A DNA stretch of 64,000 nt, from assembly GCA_004802725.1 (NCBI GenBank), contig SGPM01000074.1, forward strand, positions 16,008 to 80,007. The letters run 5' to 3'. Of this stretch, positions 57,620 through 64,000 are shown piece by piece (positions within the stretch are counted from its first letter, which is position 1; each line of letters begins with the position of its first letter). The DNA comes from Antrodiella citrinella (lineage: Eukaryota; Basidiomycota; Agaricomycetes; Polyporales; Steccherinaceae). Below the pieces are notes generated by a model, which was not told the DNA's origin, did no database searches, and was given only the letters and a program-made list of their open reading frames with translations. The position numbers were made by a program, and so were the translations under genes.

Positions 57620-60602
57620 ATGGCCGGGATTAACCTCAATGCTATCACGGAAAATGCAACGCGCTTTGGTACGCGTTTGCAGGAAACCATATCCGAACAC
57701 ACACGCGAATTCGCCTTGTCTCGCGGGTCGGGCACCTCCTACTTTGACATGCCAGAGGAGCGAGTGCGCAATATCCGGAATCAGCTGGACTCGAGCAGTG
57801 ACAGGGAGAAGTTGGATGCGATGAAACGTTTGATAGCAGTGCGTACTATCCCCTTCTCGGTATATATCCAATCAGCAAACCCTCATTCACGCAGCTCATT
57901 TCCAAAGGTCGGAACGTCTCCGAGTTCTTTGCTCAGGTAGTCAAGAACGTTGCATCCCACAACATCGAAATCCGCAAGCTCGTTTACATCTATCTCCTGC
58001 GATACGCAGAGCAGGAACCCGATTTGGCGCTGCTGTCTATCAATACCTTCCAGAAGGACCTGTCCGATCCCAATCCGCTCATTCGTGCCATGGCACTTCG
58101 TGTCCTTTCGGGAATCAGAGTGTCGATGATTGGTAGCATCGTAGTACTAGCTATCAAGAAGTGTGCCGCGGACATAAGTCCGTACGTCAGAAAAGCCGCA
58201 GCACTTGCTATACCCAAGCTCTATAGGTGCGCCGCCAAGACTGTAACTCATCTCCATGTTGCAGCCCTCATGTATTCATATAAGTAGTCTGGACACCGCA
58301 CATCAGCCTGAGCTGATCACAATCATATCTGGCCTTCTGCGAGATAAATCTCCGCTTTCCACGGGAAGTGTCATCGTCGCGTTCGAAGCGGTATGCCCGA
58401 CCAGACTGGACCTCTTGCACCAACATTACCGACGTCTATGTCGAACTCTTGTCGATATGGATGAATGGGGGCAGGCTAACCTGCTCACTCTGCTGACACG
58501 ATATGCTCGCACGATGCTGTCTCGGCCCATCGTGACGCTGGGAGAAAAGGCGGACCCCCAAGAAGAGGTAGACCAAGACTTGAAGTTACTTCTCACTTCA
58601 TCCGAGCCATTGTATCATTCGAATAACCCCGCGGTATGTTGCTCCTTTCTAAGATATGACCTGCACTCATTGCTCTCAGGTCGTACTCGCGGTTGCTCGA
58701 GTTTTCTACTACCTTGCACCACCATCTGAAATCAAGAAGATGGTATCTCCACTCATTCGGCTCCTGCACGTATCATCCGAGGTGGAACGCGTCGCTCTCG
58801 CATACCTGCTCATTGTGTCACATACTCAAGCAGTAAGTCATCAAACTCTCGAACTTCTGACGTATGCTCACCAAGTCGCCGTCAGTCTTTATTAGCACCG
58901 CAGTATCCTTCATTCTTTGTCCGGTCAAACGATATCCGTCCAATAAAGCAAGACAAGATGCAGTTACTGAGGATAGTGATATCAGCTGATAACTATCAGG
59001 CTCTGCTACGCGAGTTCATCGTAAGTTCAGCTTTCCCCTTCAGCACTATTTTCTAACATAAGTTGGATGGTAGCATTATGCAGATGACCCAGACGATGAA
59101 CTTGTGGCCGACGCTATTCAGGCGATAGGATACTGCGCCCGTGTCATTCCCGAATCCACTCAACAATGTCTGAACGCGTTGATGAGCTTCATTCAGAGCC
59201 CTCATGGTACGTCCCTACGTCGAATCAATTTGACAGGTATCTTACCCGTGTAATTGACTAGACACGGTCGTGGGAAATGCCGTTCTCGTCCTCAAATCCC
59301 TCGTTCAGATCCGACTTCACAAGCAAGACACGACGACCGTGTCAGCCGCTTATTCTCCAATGGCCATCATTTCCCTTCTAGCGTACAGAATAGACGAGAT
59401 CCATCATCCGAAAGCTAGGGCTTGTATTATCTGGCTGGTCGGACAGTATGCCGCTGCAGCACCCAATGCGGAGAACGGTGCCGTGCCGCGACCATCTGGG
59501 ATTGAAGGTGTTGCTACGTGGGCTCCGGACGTCCTACGGAAAGCTGCGACATCGTTCGCGAATGAGGTTCGTGTTGATGTGACATTCGTCCGCGCAATTT
59601 ATTGACACCTTCGTACCCAGGACTCTATCGTCAAATTGCAAACTATCACTCTCTCCGCCAAATTACTGGTGTTGAACCCCACCGACCGGACGCTCGGTCT
59701 TTTGTCCCGTTATGTCCTGTCGCTGGCGCGATATGACTTGAACTTTGACGTGCGTGATCGAGCGCGGTCGATCGCCTCGCTTCTGGCTGGCGTCACGAAT
59801 ACCTCGAGTATGAGTCTATACCCGGACGAGGAGAACGGATACGAGGAGAAGCATGCTGGTGTGGTGCTACGTCGGGAGCAGGTCATGATGGTGTTGTTCG
59901 AAGGCAAACAAGATGTCACCGAGGATGGGATCAAGTCATGTAAGCACTTCACGTATCGTCATTCCAACCAACTCATATTGATTTTCGGTGCTGAATACAG
60001 ACGACCCACACGCACTCCTCGGCTCCATCCGCAGTATCACCAACCGCGACACCTACAACAACATGTACCTCCCCGACTGGCTCGAGAATGGAATCGACTC
60101 GTCACTGCGAGACAGCGCCGACGACGCAGCGCCACAGCCCATGGCAGCGGTCACGTCCCTCTCTGCCGCCGCTGTGCCCCGCTCTATCGCGTCGCCCAGT
60201 CGGAACACGCCTGTGGTCCTGACGCCGACGGGTCCGTCGCCTGCAGGATCCTTCAGCGGGAGACAGGAGGCGACGAATAAGGTCGGGTGGACGGATTTGG
60301 ATAAGTTCTACGAAGAGGGTAGTGAGGACGAAGAAGACGACGACGACAACGACGAGGAAGAAGAAGAGGAAGAAGACGCTGAGGAGGAAGAGGAGGAGGA
60401 GGAGGACGGCAGTGAGGAGGATGCCGAAGAAGAGGCGGAGGCGGAGGATGGCCACAGCGGTGCTGAGGATGACGCAAGCGAAGAGGTCGAAGGTGGCGAC
60501 GATTTGCACACCACCTCCGTTGTTCACGCTGCTGCACCTGTGGAGACCCTGGGTGCATCGCCTTGGCAAACTGAGCTCCCTGAACCGCTTCATGCAGAGT
60601 GA
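57620..60602 (+). CDS. APL6: AP-3 adaptor complex subunit beta (Apl6-like)
   Basis: The start [20 protein letters not shown] and an exon chain with short introns give an adaptin N-terminal solenoid: [84 protein letters not shown] and [16 protein letters not shown]. The combination is that of beta-adaptins, and the very acidic hinge (about 60310-60500 nt, mostly Glu and Asp) is typical of the AP-3 beta chain. AP-3 sorts cargo from the Golgi or endosome to the vacuole. No separate C-terminal ear is seen after the acidic hinge; the protein ends LPEPLHAE. Several exon joins (57840-57910, 58225-58285, 58900-59075) were inferred rather than fully phased. Its upstream region was cut by the transposon 167 bp before the ATG. 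Confidence 0.9.
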
Positions 60603-61693
60603 CCGTCACAGCGTAAAAGTTTCTTTCGAGCAGTGTTGCATTGTGGTGGGTCGTCACGTTCCTTGTCCCATCCAGGTATCAGGTTTTGAATTCTGATACA
60701 TCCGATATGGAAAGACAATCAATTGATGCAGGCGGAGGAAGAGGTCCAAAATGGCGTGGCGTTATACATGAGCACGAGAGGGTAGCGACTGCGAACAATA
60801 ACATTTGTGCGAGGTCATAGCCGCGGTGGCGTAACTTCCACCTTTTTTTGGGTAGAGCTGTTGTTCTTCGGAGTATCAGGTTATGGCCGATATCCGATAC
60901 CATCATACGATTCTCTTCAAGTTCTTCCAGTGCACGCGCAGAGGCGGAGGACAGTGGGCTATGAACTTGAAGGATCAAGCTTCAGTATCGATATTATCGC
61001 AATTAGTGTGGCGATGAGCATGAGCATGCGGAACCGACTCCTTTGGCAACGCACGACTTGGACGATTCGCGCAGTTCGATCTGAGGTACAGAGTAGTGAC
61101 CAGTAGTCGTAGCATTTGATTTGGTACAGTGGGCGCCCGGAGTTCACCACATGTCTTCGCCGTGCGGAAACTCGAAGTAGGTTCTATTGTGTTGCATCGT
61201 GCAAAATGCATGTTCACAGCTGTTCTTGAAACGGAAGGCATGTCCACAACTTCAATAACGCCACAAACTCGGAGTCACAAACTCGCAGCTCCCAAACCAC
61301 TCTGGGATAATTACGCTCCGTCAATATTGTGACTGCAGTGACAATATCCACGGGACCACGACCAGTGCATCCATTCAGCGCTACGCTTGGGCGTTGAGTG
61401 ATGATACTCAACGGACCGGTGCAATTATGATATGGAAGCGCCGCATGTGAGAATGTGGTATCCTGAGTCCTCAGATGAGTCCTCTTCAGCTTCAGAGACC
61501 GGATGTCGAACGAGACCACGGATATACCGATACAATATACCGCCCATCACAGATGACATCGCCACAGCAACGCAAATAATACACTCCATTTGAGATCTTG
61601 AAAAACAAGTGCTACAACACTGTTACACAGTCACGGTCGCGCGGTGGCGCCAATTACTAGTACAAGGAAAGGAATAACATGGATTGCGGTCAT
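60603..61693. other. About 1.1 kb with weak minus-strand frames
   Basis: A 99-codon minus-strand frame (60679-60978; includes EELEENRMMVSDIGHNLILR, then a hydrophobic stretch) and an adjacent hydrophobic piece (MLMLIATLIAIISILKL, near 61000) might be exons of a small membrane protein. I could not splice them into a recognised family. Confidence 0.3.
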
Positions 61694-62229
61694 TTACACC
61701 GACACAACAGAAGACTTCTGGAACACGAGCGGGGCACCGCTAACGGTCAAGTCGTCGCGCTCCTCGCCGTACACCAACAATTCGCGTTCGAACGCTTCAA
61801 CGTCGGGACAGGAGATGAAACCCTCGGTCGTCAAGGCGCGAAGAGCCTCCTTGAACCAGATACGGCACCTGAATCTACGCTCGATGGCTCGGTAAGCGGG
61901 GGGGATCGACATCGGAATCTTCTCCAGTAAGCTGGAGACACGGTCGATGTCCGCGGTCGATGAAAGTTTGCCTTTGACGAACAATGAGCCGATGCGAACA
62001 TGAAGGAACGAGGTAAGTACTCACCAATCTTTACTGCGACACAAGCTGAGACGGACTCGAGGATGTCATGCATCTTCTGTTCGTATACCCAGGCCAGCGT
62101 ATTTGTGGCGTGCATTTTCATTGCAGTCCTTTCATCTACGGCGGCGCAGATCGTCCAATGGAACGTCCCGTCTCCTCGAGAGAATAAGACGGCGTAAAGG
62201 CAAGCAGGCTCAAGAGCGGTTTGGGTCAT
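61694..62229 (-). CDS. Unrecognised small fungal protein (possibly DUF6914-like), 160 aa
   Basis: Exon 1 (62229-62025) and exon 2 (61971-61694) flank a 53-nt GTGAGT...AAAG intron; total 483 nt. The protein starts MTQTALEPACLYAVLFSRGD and continues GTFHWTICAAVDERTAMKMH, ESVSACVAVKIG, then DIDRVSSLLEKIPMSIPPAY, CRIWFKEALRALTTEGFISC and FERELLVYGEE. The opening (L.A.LF.R....FHW....A) and the C-terminal CR.W..E.L..L pattern resemble a fungal family I recall as DUF6914, of unknown function, but I cannot verify the name. No signal peptide or membrane segment is seen. The model is clean and looks intact. Confidence 0.7.
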
Positions 62230-63227
62230 ATTGAGATCTGCGAGAGCGTCAGATAAGACTTGAAGGTGAACAGGATAATGCACACTCACACCTGATTGCA
62301 GTAGAAGACAGCGACTGAGTGTGAAGGGAATGAGATCGTGTTGTCTACCCTAGGCCTGTTGGGTCCCCCTTTTATATTGTTTGCTCAAGTGCTCAGCGCT
62401 GAAATCGAGGGGAGCAGCGTACCATCATGTTCGTGCGAGGCCGCGCCACTCACTACTAGGATGGCTGACTAGGACTACCGGCGTCGAGTTGGCCGCTGTG
62501 ACAAACCGTAACGCGTTGGATGGTACACTTGGAACTCGGATATTGATCCATTGTTCAATCTGTGGAACGGTTCGCAACAGACTTTCACATGTTGGCAGGA
62601 GGCGACATGAGGAGACAAATCGGATCTAGCGAATCAGACAGCATGGATGTGAGGGATCTCTATTCTTACAATACTGGTACCCCCTCTCCAAATCTCGTGC
62701 TCCGAGTCTGCTCGATCCAGCAAGCCGTGGGACCCACAAAACGTCACGCTTTGATCTCGATAAAGATCAATTGGTGGAAGATAGGTAAGGTAGGAGTACT
62801 GCCACAGTCTTTCCAGACGGCCCACGCCGATCATCCGGTCTGTCACAGCCTGAGAGTCAGCGATACCGAACTACGTTCTGATCAAGCAGAAAGCACTCAC
62901 ACTGCATTATCCTTCATGGATGTGGGGCCCTAGTCTCGTAAATCAGATGTGCGTGCATGAGGCTCCCACGAGTCCCGAACGTTTTGAGCCGCTACTATGA
63001 CAATCAGTACCTTCATCTGCATCTCGACCGGGAGGCAGAGACCATAGAGACCTACGAGTCGTCTGGTACCAAGCGGAGAGACTAGTATACTATTTAATAA
63101 GTGTGGTCCTGACAGTAAGTATGTAGTGCTATGCACTGGCAAGAGAACTCACGGCCGGACGATCGTCGATCGTTGATCAGGATATAACTAAGGTTGATCA
63201 GCGTCAGGACCCTGGAAAATCCCCTCA
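62230..63227. other. About 1 kb intergenic, no supportable gene
   Basis: Only short frames on both strands. A 15-nt palindrome ACGATCGTCGATCGT lies near 63158-63172. Confidence 0.4.
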
Positions 63228-63640
63228 GATGCCACTTCCAAATCTCGAGGGTTTAGATGTCGGGACGGACCCAGGCTCAGCGGCCATTTTTGTCGGGAAA
63301 AAGGGAAGTGGCATACCCGTAGACGGCATCAAGCGCCGGTCCACGTGCCCGCCAGGCCGTCGAAAAAGCTCAAAAATTCTCCTCAGGGCTCACCAGAGGC
63401 CAAAAAACGGTCCTCGACGCGCTCTGCGCGTCCATTGAGGTCGTTCGCCTTTATTTCACTTTTTTCCAAGGGAAATATGTGGACACCCATCTTGGAGGCA
63501 TATTTTTGTCGGGACGGCGACACAGGCCTTCGGCCGGTCGACCTCCCATTTGTCGGGACCTGACACAGGCCTTCCGGGATTTTTGGCCCATTTTTGTCGG
63601 GATCGGGAAGAGGCATTTGGCGGAGTTTTCTAGGGTCCTC
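63228..63640. repeat. Repetitive stretch with recurring TTTTGTCGGGA motif
   Basis: The motif TTTTGTCGGGA, or a slightly shorter form, recurs near 63258, 63289, 63504, 63550 and 63594. GACACAGGCCTT occurs twice (near 63520 and 63560). Arms ATGCCACTTCC (63228-63238) and GGAAGTGGCAT (near 63304-63314) form an inverted repeat. It looks like a remnant of a repeat family or a small non-autonomous element. No coding frame is convincing. Confidence 0.5.
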
Positions 63641-63950
63641 CAGCGTCGGGCGGAGGTCCAAACACAAGGCCGGCGTTACAGATCCCGAGCCAGTTCAAGT
63701 TCTTATCCTGATCAGAAATACTCTTACGACAGCTCTTCATCAAGACAAGCTTGCTCTCTCTTGTTCTGGGGTCTGGAGGAGTTCAGAAATTCATCGATAG
63801 AGCCACATACCACTGTGAGTCAAGGAGTCAAGGTACTCGGATCAGCTCGGATCGCGTACATATCCGACTATTTAGACGCTTTTCAGCGACTCCCCTTGTA
63901 TTGTACCGTCACCTCTGTCCACTCGTCTTGCACTCTCGACTTGTCCTAGC
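63641..63950. other. Probable promoter of the gene entering at the right edge
   Basis: Pyrimidine-rich on the plus strand close to 63900-63950, as expected for the leader of the gene starting at 63951. No clear TATA box. Confidence 0.35.
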
Positions 63951-64000
63951 ATGTCTGACGAGGATCCAGGCCAGTTCAAGTACTCCATGTACGTGTCTAC
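63951..64000 (+). CDS. Start of a gene cut by the window edge
   Basis: An ATG after a pyrimidine-rich leader opens MSDEDPGQFKYSM and is followed by GTACGT, a good donor site, at 63990. Only 13 codons are seen, so no family can be given. Confidence 0.45.
   Translation, partial: MSDEDPGQFKYSMYVS

Noticed and set aside
60308..60696. Long Ser-rich and Arg/Lys/Thr-rich frames opposite or out of frame with the AP-3 acidic hinge
   Set aside because: They are shadows of the GAA/GAG/GAC-rich hinge sequence in other frames.

Overview
The window is nuclear DNA of a mushroom-forming basidiomycete (Agaricomycetes). Evidence: almost every gene is cut by GT-AG introns of about 48-65 nt. The gene content mixes conserved fungal housekeeping genes with Agaricomycete-type families (DUF6593-, DUF6534- and DUF6699-like proteins, fast-evolving F-box proteins). 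The few N bases show draft sequence. Exon models below were spliced by hand; where I state total lengths, every intron phase was checked.

Layout. 0-5 kb: palindrome-rich and AT-rich DNA, a RidA-like gene with an apparent frameshift, then about 3 kb with no gene I can support. 5-21.6 kb: HMG-box transcription factor, exosome subunit Rrp46, F-box/propeller-like protein, SPFH (band 7) protein, a DUF6593-like protein and the CAAX protease Rce1. 22.7-24.5 kb: a decayed aldehyde dehydrogenase. 25-36 kb: a KEL3/KLHDC4-type Kelch protein, then two direct copies of an unrecognised about 700-residue gene, the first a pseudogene and the second apparently intact, with a DUF6534-like membrane-protein gene between them. 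36-45 kb: macro-domain protein, second DUF6593-like gene, mitochondrial DNA polymerase gamma (MIP1) and a DUF6699-like gene. 45.6-50.2 kb: a dimeric-barrel-like protein, an uncertain gene and an F-box/LRR-like gene. 50.5-60.6 kb: an intracellular-type GH5 exo-beta-1,3-glucanase and the AP-3 beta adaptin gene, transcribed divergently.

The most striking object is a complete 5,302-bp DNA transposon (52144-57445). It sits in what was a promoter of about 180 bp shared by the GH5 and AP-3 beta genes. It has 108-bp terminal inverted repeats differing at only two positions, a perfect 8-bp target-site duplication (GGAGTATG) and one six-exon gene filling the interior. That gene encodes an uninterrupted protein of 1,564 residues with zinc-finger-like clusters at both ends and an RNase H-like acidic motif series resembling P-element/THAP9-type (or KDZ/hAT-related) transposases. 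The intact gene, near-identical ends and perfect duplication point to a recent, possibly active element. It landed 4 bp upstream of the glucanase start codon.

Two pseudogenes (the aldehyde dehydrogenase and one copy of the duplicated gene) each carry an exact 7-bp tandem duplication among other lesions.
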